Source of the DNA: Mycocentrospora acerina
Taxonomy: Eukaryota; Ascomycota; Dothideomycetes; Pleosporales
Assembly: GCA_022701365.1 (NCBI GenBank)
Contig: JAKUHH010000108.1
Location: 1,053,821 to 1,117,820, forward strand
DNA: 64,000 bases
Reading direction: 5' to 3'
Below, in pieces: positions 35,222-46,346 of the stretch; the first letter of the stretch is position 1, and every line of letters starts with the position of its first letter. Below the pieces are notes generated by a model, which saw only the letters and a list, made by a program, of their open reading frames with translations, was not told the DNA's origin and did not search any database. The position numbers and the translations under genes were made by a program.

Positions 35222-36016
35222 ATGGCTCCAAAACTGCCGTGGCACAAGAGCAACAAATCGCAGAACTCGGTCGCCGCGTCGTCAGGACAGCCGTCGCCGG
35301 TTCCGTCTGGTGAGCGCCGCGAGCATGGAGGGGGGCGCCGAGATGAGCGTGCGGCTGACGAGCTGGCAGTGAACAGCAACAGCGTCAACAATAGCAATAA
35401 CAACAACGCCATCAGCAACGACGTTGGAGCCCAGCGCTTCCAGCCTGTTGGCCAGAGCCCGCAAAACCAACCGCCGCAGTACAGACAACCGCCGCCGCAG
35501 CGCACCACCAGCTCCGCCCATCGCCTGAGCGCACACCACCTGCCCCTCGACCAGGCGCCGCAGAGCTACCACCAACAACAGCCCAGCATCACCCAGACGT
35601 CGCCAGGCCCTACTGACTACCAGCCCCCGCCCCCGCCCTCGCCGTCGTACGTCCAAGAGCCCAAGAAGCAGTCGTTTCGCAGCCGCATCGCCGGCCTTGC
35701 GGGCCACAAGGACGACGACGCCTCGAAGCAGTCTAGCAGGAACCCACTGGCGCGCAAGCAATCAGTCCGCAAGACGCAAGACTACCAAGACAATAGCCGT
35801 CTGCATCCTTCGCAGTGGCAGCAGCCTCAACAACAGCAGGGCCAGGGATCAAGCCCACATCTGCCCACGTCCAACGAGGAAGACGAGTCCAACTTTGACC
35901 CCTATCTGCTGCAAGAAGGTCGCTCGCCTCAGGTCCCGCCAAAAGACGCTCCCTACCAGCAGTTTCACCAGGACTACAATCGACCCCCGCCTGAGGGTGT
36001 CAGTGGGGTACACCAA

Positions 36017-36048
<32 letters not shown>

Positions 36049-36856
36049 ACAGCAGCAACAACAGCAGCAACAACAACAACAACAGCAACAGCAACTACCG
36101 CCGCCACCGCCACTACCACAGCAGCAACAACAGCAGCAACCGCAGCAGCAACCGCAACAGCAACCGCAACAGCAACCGCAACAGCAGCAGCAACAGCAGC
36201 AGCAACCGCAACAGCAACCACAGCAGCAACCGCAACAGCAATCGCAACAGCAGCCGCAAAAGCAACCGCAACAATTACAGCAGCAACCGCAGCAACAGCA
36301 ACAACTACAGCAGCAGCAGCAGCAGCAACCACCGCCACCGCCATCCCTTCAACAGCAGCAGTCATATCAGAGTTATCAACCTGCTACTCAGCACGTTAAC
36401 CCAAACGTGAAAGAGTACCAGGCATTCAACCCGCAGAACACGCCAAGCCCCATATCTGTGCACGCCCAGTTGCACAACTACGACGGTGCCCAGCAGCAAC
36501 ACTACTACCAGTATCAGCAGCAACCACAGCAAGGTCAGAATCAATACCAACAACCACAACAACAGCCGCAGCAGCAGTTTGTGCCTCTCGTTCAGCCGCA
36601 CCTGGTCCAGGATCTTTCTCAGCAATCACGCCAGCAAACCGAGCTGCAGCACCCACAGGCGACGCGCCAGCTCCCACAGATTATCCAGCAGAATCAGCAG
36701 CTTGATTCGCTCAGGCCGCCCTCTTCGCAGCACGCCCCACCGTCACCCCTCGCCTACGAAGAGCCAACCCCACTAAACACGACCCCACCTCAAGATAGCA
36801 TGGCACCCAGTAGCCAGAACAGCGTCAAGAGCACGCTGCGCAAGGTTAACGACCCC

Positions 36857-36890
<34 letters not shown>

Positions 36891-38298
36891 CAGGTGCCTC
36901 ATCGCGAGATTCTTCACTCCTGCAACAACCACAAGCCCAAGGTCAGATTCCAGCACAACCGCCCGCCTCTCCGGGTATCGCTTCGTTCGGCGCTAACATT
37001 GTGCCAACAGCCTCTCAAGGCCAGCCATACCGCGGCGAAAAGCAAATACAGAGCGGAGAGATGGGACGCGCTACACCGCCGCCACGGTCTGTAAGCGACA
37101 TGACGGATGAGAGCTTGGAGAAGATGATGAAAGAACACGAGGTGCTACGTGAGTGCGACTATTTCAACAGTATTAATTGATATTGACAAGTGCAGGTGAG
37201 AAATATCAGAAGGTGAAGCGCTACTTTTTCGAGCAACAAACGCAGGTCCACCAGCTACAGAATACACTTGCAAACCAACGTCTATCTCTCTCCCGCACAT
37301 CATGGGATGACAGCGAGTACACGACGCGCTTCAATCGACTTGACGGGCTGATTGCGCAACTGTCATTCTCTATTCGCAAAGAATGGAAGGCAATTCCACC
37401 CTGGCTGCATGTGGTCGTCAACAAATCGGCAGTGGAGACAGGCAAGCAGGAGATGACGGCCGTGGGTCGCGCATTCATGTCGCAATGGCTAGTTGAAAAT
37501 ATATTTGAAAAGTACTTCCACCCCGACCTGGACCCGGGCCTTTCGACGCAGTTACAGGCGATTCACGTCAACATCCGCAAGTACGCGCCCGCGTGCCATT
37601 CGCCCGAGGACGAGGACTCGCTTGCAGCCAAGCTCATCAATTGGCGGCTAGCGACAATCGAAGGGCTGGCAGACTACCTTCGTGCGCCGCAGGCTGAAGT
37701 GAACCGCCAGACACTGACCGACACACTGAATGAGAAGCTCATTGGATCGCTGCAAATGTATCTCAACGATCCTGCGCCGCCCGACCTGAACGGTGGAGTG
37801 CCCATGATTATCGAGTTGGCCATTGGTATTTTACAGCATCTACCGCTGGAGAGTCGTGAGGTACAGATTGAGTACTTCCCGCCAGGCCATGGTATTGTAT
37901 CTGAATTCATGAAGATGGAGTCGGGCATCCCTGCGCTGACAAGCCCCATTGTGGATGTTGACGAGGCCGATCGGGCGTCGCTGCGGAGCGTCGCATCAAA
38001 GGTTGAGGATACGGCGTCTGTCGGCGAGCAGGATCAGAATGCGCAGCCGCTCAAGGAAGACAAGAAGCGTGGCATGTTTGGATTTGGAAAGAAGCCGACT
38101 CAGACGTCTGCCATAAGCAAGCGTGAAAGCACAATCGGGCAGAGCGGCAGCCAGCTGAGCCTGTCACAGCCTCCACCTGTGAGTGCCGGCGGGTTGAAGG
38201 AGGAACTACAGCCCCCGCGTGTGCGCATAGCCGTTGGAGTAGCGGTGCAGATCCGCGGGAAGAGCGTGTTGATCAAGGCGCCCGTGTACAGCACGTAG
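35222..38298 (+). CDS. Polyglutamine-rich conserved fungal protein
   Basis: Exons 35222-37148 and 37196-38298 close in phase to 1009 residues. The first 600 residues are disordered and Gln/Pro/Ser-rich, with Gln-dominated tracts over residues about 265-370. The conserved part starts near TDESLEKMMKEHEVLREKYQKVKRYFFEQQTQV (coiled coil) and continues as a helical domain with RTSWDDSEYTTRFNRLDGLIAQLSFSIRKEWKAIPPWL, FMSQWLVENIFEKYFHP and SLQMYLNDPAPP. A GMFGFGKKP motif and a C-terminal RIAVGVAVQIRGKSVLIKAPVYST follow. Such proteins are conserved in filamentous fungi without a known role, as far as I can tell. An in-frame ATG at 34895 would add 109 residues; MAPKLPWHK is preferred for its better start context. 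Confidence 0.85.
36013..36350 (+). repeat. CAG/CAA polyglutamine tract
   Basis: About 340 bases of mixed CAG and CAA codons interrupted by Pro codons (CCG, CCA), encoding long Gln runs and QQQPQQQP-like arrays. A shorter run lies at about 36859-36890. Expected to vary in length between isolates. Confidence 0.95.
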
Positions 38299-38729
38299 TG
38301 ATGAAGAAGATGATGATGACGATGATGGTGATGATGATTTGAGTTGGATTGGATTTAGCTTTCAAGCGAGCGAGCTACCATGTTTTTCTTTGCGCGTTCT
38401 GTTGTGCAGGCAGCGCATGCCGATACCCTCGTTGATTAGCTTGTTGGATCTTTGTTGACGTTGGCAGAGTGAATTTGAAGAGAGAGAAAAAAAAATGCCA
38501 AATGATGTTCGACCAAAGGCGTTTGCAGGGTCTGCATATGACTTTTGGAATACATGTCAGGGGATGCATTCAAGACGTGGTGATGAATGCGTTCAAGACG
38601 TGGTGATGAATGTATTCAAGATGTGCTGAGGTGTATTCACTGCGGACACCCTCGCCTTCCGATTGGCCTGCTGGTTTGGCTCTGTTTACCATCAACAACT
38701 GATCAGCCCGACACGAACCCACAGACACA
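38299..38729. other. Intergenic
   Basis: About 430 bases with a GATGATGATGA-like stretch after the stop codon and a 22-base direct repeat (CAAGACGTGGTGATGAATG type) near 38572-38620. No gene. Confidence 0.4.
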
Positions 38730-40490
38730 ATGGACAACGCAGACGTGTCACCGCAATCTAAGAGTACGTACATGCACGCGCATGAGCAATCCAATCTAAT
38801 CGATTCAGCATCTTCCGTCGCGGTCCCGTCGCCGACCGCCGCGCACATCGCCTGCCTCGCCGGCGCCCGTCTCCAGGTCCGATGTCTGGCCACGGCGGAG
38901 ACGGTGCGGAGCGCAGTACTGCCGACCGACTTTGACAGCAGGAGAGCGCGCATCGCATGGTCGCCGCCGTCGCTCTCGACGAGTCCCTCTACGCCGACAC
39001 GGCGCACGTCGCAGTCACGCTCGAGCCGCACACGGCCGCCCAGCTCGAACCGCGTGCTCGTGTTCGATGAGGACACGACGCGCGTGTACGATCTGCGCGA
39101 CGACAAGTGGAGTGCCGTCATCAGCAACGGCTCGGGCGGGATGGGCAAGAACGTGCACGTCGAGTTCGGGGCCAGTGAGCACGAGGTGCTGGTGTGGAGC
39201 GACTTTGCCGCCTGCGTCAAGCTGTGGTGTCTGCGCACGGGGCGGGCCGTCGAGGTCAGGGACCCCAAGTTCTCGGGGCGTGACGGCCGGGGATGGGGGT
39301 ACAGGCCAACAGACGGCGGGCGCGGGGGAGGGGTCCTGGCTATGCTGTGCAGGAGCTCGGGACAGGACATAGTGCTGCTCCTTGCCCCGCGCACACACGC
39401 CCTTCTCCACCGCGTTGAGTTGTCGACGGCAGATGCGGCAGGCTTGAAGTGGAGTCGCGATGGCCGCTGGCTGGCCGTCTGGGATGCACCCTCGGCGGGC
39501 TACAATCTGAGCATATACACGGCAGACGGCCACCTGTATCGCACGCTGTCACGTGAGCCGTTGGAGAATGCCAGCGAGTGGGGGGTTGAGGGTCTGGGCA
39601 TCAAGAGCGTCGAGTGGGTGCCCGGGAACGAGTGGCTCGCAGTTGGTGGCTGGGATCGCAGAGTCAGGATCCTCTCGACGAGGACGTTTGCGCCGCTCGT
39701 CTTTCTCGACCACACAGCAACCATACACGTTCCCACCGCACCCGTATACACCGAGACCGTCGACGCTCAGGGAAACAGAAGCTACGCCCTCACCAGCCAG
39801 CCCGCCACACCGCCGCGAGCCCCAATTGAGAAGATTGAAGCCGGGCTGCCAAAGCAGGGCATTAGTGTGCTTGCATTCAGCGCCGACGGTACGCTTTGCG
39901 CAACCCGCGACGACTCCACACCCACCACCGTCTGGATCTGGGACCTACGGAGCCTGCGCCCACGCACAATCCTCATCCAGCACGCCCCCATCAAATCCCT
40001 CCAATGGCACGCCTCCCACCTGCTCATCCAAACCACCCACGACTCTCCGACCGCATATCTCTACACTTCGGATTCCAACACACCACACGAGCCCCCCGCT
40101 ATCCTCAACCTCGCCCCACACATTAGCAAGCCTGCTAGCTCCCTCCCCATAAGATGGACAAGCACATGGCTATCCGTCTCCACTGACAAGAAACCTGTCT
40201 TTGCATTTGCGCATCCACTAGCCTACGTTCTCGTCTGGCCTGACGGGAAGGACCAGATTCTGCGGTTTGAGAGGGAGGATGATGACGGCGAGCAGAGTGA
40301 CGACAGTCTGTATGAGATTCTCACGGGACGGACGCCCGTGCCACGATTCAAAGCGAGTCGAGATATTGATACAGATGAGGCGAGTGGAAGCCTAAGGTTG
40401 GAGGATACATTTCGCGGCATGGGAAAGGGTGTGCCAGATGGGAGGGGAGAGAGCTGTTTTGACGAGAGCGGGCTGGACGAGATGTTCTGA
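38730..40490 (+). CDS. WDR8: WD40 protein WDR8/WRAP73 homolog
   Basis: A probable 45-base intron (38764-38808, GTACGT...ATTCAG) near the start gives 571 residues; without it the frame stays open and gives 586. WD40-type blades are recognisable: VHVEFGASEHEVLVWSDFAACVKLW, LKWSRDGRWLAVWDAP, IKSVEWVPGNEWLAVGGWDRRVRIL, LAFSADGTLCATRDD and VWIWDLRSLRP. The overall order and the acidic C-terminal tail fit the WDR8/WRAP73 family. In fission yeast Wdr8 acts with Msd1 and a kinesin-14 at spindle pole bodies, anchoring microtubule minus ends. That role is by homology. Removing the intron joins SPQSK to SSVAVPSP, which looks more family-like. Confidence 0.85.
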   Translation: MDNADVSPQSKSTYMHAHEQSNLIDSASSVAVPSPTAAHIACLAGARLQVRCLATAETVRSAVLPTDFDSRRARIAWSPPSLSTSPSTPTRRTSQSRSSRTRPPSSNRVLVFDEDTTRVYDLRDDKWSAVISNGSGGMGKNVHVEFGASEHEVLVWSDFAACVKLWCLRTGRAVEVRDPKFSGRDGRGWGYRPTDGGRGGGVLAMLCRSSGQDIVLLLAPRTHALLHRVELSTADAAGLKWSRDGRWLAVWDAPSAGYNLSIYTADGHLYRTLSREPLENASEWGVEGLGIKSVEWVPGNEWLAVGGWDRRVRILSTRTFAPLVFLDHTATIHVPTAPVYTETVDAQGNRSYALTSQPATPPRAPIEKIEAGLPKQGISVLAFSADGTLCATRDDSTPTTVWIWDLRSLRPRTILIQHAPIKSLQWHASHLLIQTTHDSPTAYLYTSDSNTPHEPPAILNLAPHISKPASSLPIRWTSTWLSVSTDKKPVFAFAHPLAYVLVWPDGKDQILRFEREDDDGEQSDDSLYEILTGRTPVPRFKASRDIDTDEASGSLRLEDTFRGMGKGVPDGRGESCFDESGLDEMF

Positions 40491-41048
40491 TTTGATCTGG
40501 GTTGATCTGGTTTGATTTGATACGATACCCTTTGCCATTTCGCCGTGTTATTTGCATAGAATCAGAAAGATTGCGTTTTTCCACGTTAAAGAATATCCGT
40601 CCATCTTTCTTTCTTTCCTACTTTTCTTTGAACTTACTAAACCAACATTCCGAGTCGAAGATGGTCGCGGGGAGGGTTCGTCAGTCAGCCTCACACGGCA
40701 CGCTCACACCCCACACCCTTGTCCCCTGCCCTGGTCCCGATCCCTCCCCCCTGTAAACGTCACCCACGCGCTCACATCTGACGTCACAAACGCATGCGAA
40801 ACCTGAACCCTCCCAACCCTACCAAAGAGCCAAATCTAATATATAAAACACAGTCTCCCTTCTCTCCCTCCCTCTCTCCCGTCATCTTAGCCCAAGAAAC
40901 CTTTGATCCCAACCTTCATACTCACATACCTCACACTATACTTTGACCGATAAATAAAGTTGAAAAGCAAAAAGTCGAGAAGAAGAAGAAGGAGAAGAAG
41001 GAGAACATATCCCGCCAGCCAAACCAAACCAAAACAAACCAAACAAAA
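40491..41048. other. Intergenic, promoter of small glycine-rich gene
   Basis: A TATATAAA box at 40840-40847 lies about 205 bases before the next start codon, with strong CT tracts after it. Purine-rich sequence (GAAGAAGAAGGAG) follows near 40977-41005. Confidence 0.5.
40840..40847 (+). promoter_or_regulatory. TATA box of small glycine-rich gene
   Basis: TATATAAA followed within 25 bases by a long CT tract, a typical arrangement for a strongly expressed fungal gene. Confidence 0.5.
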
Positions 41049-41507
41049 ATGGCAAACAACAAGGAACAGCAAGAGGACCACATCCCCACCACCAACCAAG
41101 AAGACGACAGCAACACCCAAAAAGGATCAGGAGGTCTCCTCTCCTCCATCGGCGACCCCATCGGTTCGTCTACATCCCCTCCATCCCCCCCCCTTCAATC
41201 CACAAATCTAACCCTCCCTCTTTTTTTTTAAAAAGGAAACGTCCTCGGCACCGCCCTCCGCCCCATCGGCGCACCCCTAGAAAAAGGCGTAACAGGCCCA
41301 CTAGGCAACGCCCTAGGCGGCGCCACGCGCGGAGCGCTGGGCCCGCTGATGGGCTCGCAGGAAGAGAAGATGGAGGTGCTGGGCGGGAAGAACAAGGATA
41401 GCTATGCCGGGGAGGAGAGTATTGGCGGCAAGGAGGTGACGGGGCAGAATCCGCTGGGGTTGGATCAGACGGGGCGGTGGGGGTTTGAGGAAGAGGGGAA
41501 GAAGTAG
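41049..41507 (+). CDS. Small hydrophilic glycine-rich fungal protein
   Basis: Exons 41049-41163 and 41236-41507 give 128 residues; the intron 41164-41235 ends in a T-rich run and AAAAG. The N-terminus is polar (MANNKEQQEDHIPTTNQ). The centre repeats a Gly-rich pattern: GDPIGNVLGTALRPIGAPL, then VTGPLGNALGGATRGALGPLMG. The tail is polar. Similar short proteins are common in filamentous fungi without known function. The TATA box and CT-rich promoter suggest high or stress-linked expression, which is inference. Confidence 0.75.
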
Positions 41508-41851
41508 GGGGGGTGTTTGGGGGAAGAAAAAAAAAGAGAAGAGGGTCGAGGAGTTAGGAAAGGAGTATGTTTTAAAATAAATCATGTATGGGTTAATGTG
41601 AAATGAAGAATTGTGAATTGGATTTTTTTCTAAGAAAAAAAAGGAGAGTTAATTGTTGGAGTGTTCTTCGAGTGGGAGTAGGGAAAAACTATTTTAAAGA
41701 GAGAAAAAACTCCATCATGTATAAGTGGAGAAGATGTTTCCACTCCACACAAAACGCTACCATGCTTAAGCTCCATCAAACCAAAGCCACTGACTCTGCA
41801 TTCTCAAGTTGGAGCCTTCAAGGAATATTAAGCCATCGGCAGTTCAACACC
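41508..41851. other. Intergenic, convergent 3 prime ends
   Basis: AT-rich spacer, no gene seen. Confidence 0.4.
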
Positions 41852-44587
41852 TCATACGGTGGGCCTGCTATTCACTTCAATCGTCTCCGTCGTGTGGTGC
41901 TGGAACATGGTCAGATCCACAACCTGCCCGTTCTTGTAGCCAATCTGCGAAACGTGACCACAGCGCGCAAACCTGAACATGTCCAGAACCTTGATCCACG
42001 GCGGTAGCTCCTTGCCGGCTTTGCGCTCATGGAGGACGTTGAGCAGAATCGTCTTGACTACGCGGCTCGGCCCCGTCTTGAGATAGTCATACTCGTTGAC
42101 GTACTCGTATCCGCCTCGCGCGTTGTATCCCGTGCTGACCATCTCAAGGATTCGGTCAAGCAGACATTTGGCAACACCCTGACACGTGAAACCGGGATGA
42201 ACGTACAACTCCATGTCAAAGGTGTAGCGGTACAGGGTAGACTGGCAGTAGTAGTCGTCGAGATTGATGAATCCGATAATCTTCTCGCTGACAAAACCTT
42301 GCTGTCTTCTAGGCCGGTTTCCTTTTGCAATGGCAACGAGATAGGGCAAACCTGCCTCCACAACAGTGTTGATACGGTGGGCCATTTGCTGCTCAGTACG
42401 TGCGTCAAATTCGATAGCGTGGATAGATTCTTGTACGTAGTGGTTGTAAATTTCCTATCAACTGTGAGCTTGTAATTGCCAGAAACACCTACACATGTTG
42501 CCTCACCATGATTCCCCTCACATCAGCTGGCTGCACAGGACGGACATAGATGTTGCCTGATGGTTTCAGTCTTCGATCTTCTTGCTGTGGCATACTGGGG
42601 CTTGGCTCAGGAACAGGACGATTACGTCTCTTAATCATGCTAAGATGTCGGCTACGGGTTTTCTCAGCAAGCCTCTCCATGTAACTCGTGATTGACTGTC
42701 CGGTGAGTTCCCCCTTTTCGAAGTTGTCTGAATCCTCGGGGTCGACCATTGCATCTGGAACCACCAAGCTCTTTAGGTAGCAGCTTTCTTCCGACTCATA
42801 CATATCCCAGTATGGAGTGTTTGCAATGAGATCGCCATCATTTAATAGATTCGGTGCACATTGTTTGAGCTTCTCCCAGAACTTTCGTAGGGGATCACCG
42901 TCAATGGTACTCGGGATCCAGTATCGCGGTACGAGGTCCTTGGGTAAGACTTTCTCATCTCCAACGTCCTTGCCACTGAAAAAGGCCGTCCGAATATCCA
43001 TGGCATCGGTACATTCCTTGCCGTGTGAGTTCATCCAGTCTTCCATGTCCTTGCCAAAGTGACGGTTGGCATACCCTCGTCGGGCGGACCACTGCTCTGG
43101 GGGAGGTAGCCAATCACCGTTCCAATCCTGAAGCTTCTTGACGTCGTAGTCGGGATCGCCGTTGCTATTAGAGCGAAACCCAACCCCCCCGTCATCATCA
43201 CTATCACTATCGCTAGGAAGAGGGTTCATGTCACGCTGCTTGGGCCATACGCTCTTCTTTGGTGCTGCCTTGGGTCCGCGTGGCCAATTTGGGTTTGTTC
43301 GTTTCGGCGCGGTAGGCAGTGGGTCTGGTTTAGGGTCGTCCCATCCATTCCATGCGTTGGATTCGACCGTCTTTGTCTCCTCTGCGGTAGTAGTTGGCTC
43401 CTCTGTAGCAGGAGTTGGTTCTTTTGTAGTAGTGATTGGCTCCTCTGCAGTAGTGGTTGGTTCCTTTGTAGTGGTAATTGGCTCCTCTGCGGCAGTGGTT
43501 GGCGGAGAGGGTGGCCCCTTGACAGTAAGAGCGACACCATGTCTAGAGAGAGTAAGTAAACGTAGAGTAGAGAAAAAGGATCTATACCACTTACGGTGGT
43601 GAAGATGACCTAGTGCCGTGTTCTGGCTTAGAATCATCCGAGACGGCGAATGGCTCGTTTGCGACGACAGAAACAGCGAGCGACTCATCCGCAGGGGGAA
43701 TTTCGGGCTTTGAATCAGGCTTTGAATCTATTATTGTACCAAGCTCATCAGGCTTTGCTATAGAGGCGTGCTTACGTATATGCGGAGGCACATATGCACT
43801 TTGAGGGAGTTGGACCATTTTGCTTGTGTCAACTTGAAAATTCTTTGTGTAGTTATTTTTGTCGTTCAGGCTCTTCTCAATGTTATCCTTGAGGCTTTTT
43901 GTGTTGCTGTCCGCTAGACTCTTGGTATTAATGTCGTTATCCGGACCCTTACTATCGTTCTTTGAATTCTTCGTGTTGCCGCCCGTGAGACACTTCTTGT
44001 TACCGTGCTCTAGACTCTTTGAATCGTCGTCCCTTTGAATCCTCTTACGGCTATCCTTTAGACTCCTCTTCTTATCATGACCTTTGAAATCGCTCTTACC
44101 CCTACGCTTGCCTCTCTGACGACGACCCTTCCGGTGCGGAATGTTGTCGTGAACTGGCTGAGAAGACGCAGATAAACAGGCAGGTTGAGGTGAGTCTGAC
44201 GCAGCTGCCTCGCCAACTAATCTGTTGATTGAATCTTGAGTGGGGAACTCGGCGTGTTGAAGAGACCAAGAGTCGTTGTCCTCTGGTATTTCTGCGTCGA
44301 AGGCAAAGTGCCGCCAGTTTCCCTTACGGCTGCGACGGCTGGCCTGGAGCTTGTTAGCTGTCGAACAGAGTCGAGCAGAGTCGAGCGGATAAAGTGGGTC
44401 TCGAGCCGCGGAGGTGAGTCAAGGGGGGAAGGGGATTGACAAACGCAAGTCTTTCACTTACGGATCGAGTTCCAAATGCTCTCTGCTGCTGCCAGGTCAG
44501 GGCGTCTTTCTGCATTGCTGAAGAGCTACTGGCGATGCTGGTAGCCTTTTGAGCAGCGTCACGAGCACAAAGGGCGTAACTGGACAT
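41852..44587 (-). CDS. Disordered protein with C-terminal GNAT acetyltransferase domain
   Basis: Four exons, 44587-44462, 44343-43595, 43542-42507 and 42454-41852, close in phase to about 837 residues. Exon 2 was found by reading back from the frame of MVQLPQSAYVPPHIR; it is open without stop to a good acceptor at 44345. N-terminal layout: MSSYALCARDAAQKATS, a basic KGRRQRGKRRGKSDFK stretch, then Lys/Asn/Ser/Asp-rich imperfect repeats (NTKSLADSNTKSLKDN). YVPPHIRK follows, resembling the motif of RNA-binding regulators. A Thr-rich EEPITTTKEP array comes next. The C-terminal about 200 residues are a GNAT fold: IYVRPVQPADVRGIMEIYNHYV, GFINLDDYYC, MELYVHPGFTCQGVAKCLLDRILEMV (acetyl-CoA loop QGVA). 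Acetyltransferase activity is expected; the substrate is unknown. Confidence 0.82.
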
Positions 44588-45086
44588 GATTACGGATGTG
44601 ATGTGTGATGCTTGCGGGAGATGTGATGAGAAGGAAGGAGAGCGTTGTGGCCTTTTTAATCGACAAGAGCAACTCAAATGACTACTGAGCAGGGTACAGA
44701 TTTACAAGTGTTTGTTTGCGGTGAGATTGCCTATTACTGTCCCACCTCTGCTCTATCACTTGTTGCAGTCAACAACTGATTGTAAATCGAGTCTGTGTAT
44801 ATTGCCCAATCTCGACATGGACTTCTGCTGGTGCCTTGATGTAGACGGACGATGGAATTGATCTCGTCATATTGAATATGTGAAAGCGAGCCAGAAACTT
44901 GGAATCTAGATAGGGAAAAACCTCATAGGTACTTGCAGCAACCCAACAGCAGTACGTTGAGTTTAGCATCTACACAACCATGGATGATGCATGTGGTCCT
45001 GGGACACTAGCCGAAATCCGGAGAGCTCCACTACGAAGCCAACTTCAAGACGGACACACTAGATGTAGAATCACAAACATAGCAAA
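44588..45086. promoter_or_regulatory. Divergent promoter, GNAT fusion gene and ARL2
   Basis: The 499 bases between the start codons of two divergent genes. No clear TATA box was picked out. Confidence 0.4.
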
Positions 45087-45947
45087 ATGCTCTCAATACT
45101 GCGCAAGGCGCGTCTAAAGGACAAGGAGATGAGGATCTTGATGTTGTGCGTATTCTGAGGTCTGGATGCAGGCAAGGGCTAACGGCGGGAGGGGTCTGGA
45201 CAATGCAGGAAAGACGACGATTGTGAAGAAGATTATGAACGAGGATGTGAACAGTGTCAGTCCCACGCTGGGATTCATCATCAAGACGATCGAGTATGAC
45301 GGGTGTGTAGAGCTACGGATTTTCTAGGAAATGACTGACGGCAGAAGATACAAACTGAACATCTGTACGGCGTGCGCACGGCTCTTGGGACGCACATTTG
45401 AACTGACATTCTAGGGGACGTTGGCGGACAGAAGACGCTGCGGACATACTGGAAAAACTACTTTGAGAAGACGGACACGCTCATCTGGGTCGTCGACGCG
45501 ACTGATGGCGAGCGGATAGACGACTGCCGTCGTGAGCTCAAAGGGCTGCTGCTTGAAGAGGTGCGTAGCAGGATGGCACACTGCCACTACTATTATCATC
45601 ATCATCATTATCATCGTCATAATACGGCTGCTGACTGGTGCAGCGTCTCATGGGCGCAAGTCTGCTCGTGTTCAAGAACAAGAGCGACGTACCCGGGGCC
45701 ATGAGCGAGGACGATGTTCGCGAGGTGCGTGACATTGACATTGACACTGACACTGGCGGATGCCAACGGCGTCTGACAAGCTGTCTGGCCCATGCTGAAC
45801 TGACGGTGCGCGCAGGGACTCGGGCTCGACGCAATCAAGACGCACAAGTGGACCATTCTGGCGTGCAGTGCCATGACGGGGGTGAATCTGCACGAGGGCC
45901 TTGAGTGGGTGGTGCAGGACGCCAAAGCCCGTCTGTTTCTGTACTGA
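45087..45947 (+). CDS. ARL2: ARF-like small GTPase 2
   Basis: Six exons, 45087-45145, 45192-45302, 45348-45364 (17 bases), 45415-45560, 45644-45724 and 45816-45947, close in phase to 181 residues, the usual Arl2 length. G-box motifs: GLDNAGKTT (P-loop), PTLGF (switch I), WDVGGQ (switch II), FKNKSD (NKxD) and CSAM. The MLSILRKARLKDKEMRILMLGLD start, lacking Gly2, and NEDVNSVSPTLGF identify Arl2 (yeast Cin4, fission yeast Alp41). It works with tubulin cofactors in tubulin folding and microtubule stability. The two introns around the 17-base exon rebuild EYDGYKLNIWDVGG exactly. Confidence 0.93.
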
Positions 45948-46346
45948 GAGGGCGATGCATGCAGACATGTGCAGATGCAGTCGTGTGTACCAGGCACTCG
46001 GCAGCCGCCCGTGGATGTGGGCGTGGGCGTGGGCAGACAAGACATGGCCAGGGACGCGGCATGGGTGCCAGGGGGAAGAGCTAGTGCGGCGGAGTTTGAC
46101 AAGCGCCCCAACTCGTCAGCTGTGTGGAGCTGGCGAGCGTGCCAATAAACAAACATTCATTCATTCATTCCTTGCGTCGTCGAGCCGTTGCTTTCCTGCT
46201 CATTCCCTCATTCCTTGCTTGGTTGCCGACGCCCAGGGCCCCAGCATGAGCACAGCAGCACGCAGCGCAACCTGACGATCCCCGTACCAAACCCTCGATT
46301 GCCGAGCGGCGAAGCTCCTCATCCCGACCCGGCCTCCCGTCTCCTG
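45948..46346. other. Intergenic, leader of the gelsolin-like gene
   Basis: About 400 bases with an ATTC run near 46152-46170. No gene. Confidence 0.4.

Noticed and set aside
36000..36365. Antisense Ala/Val-rich and Leu-rich open frames
   Set aside because: Direct mirror of the CAG/CAA tract.
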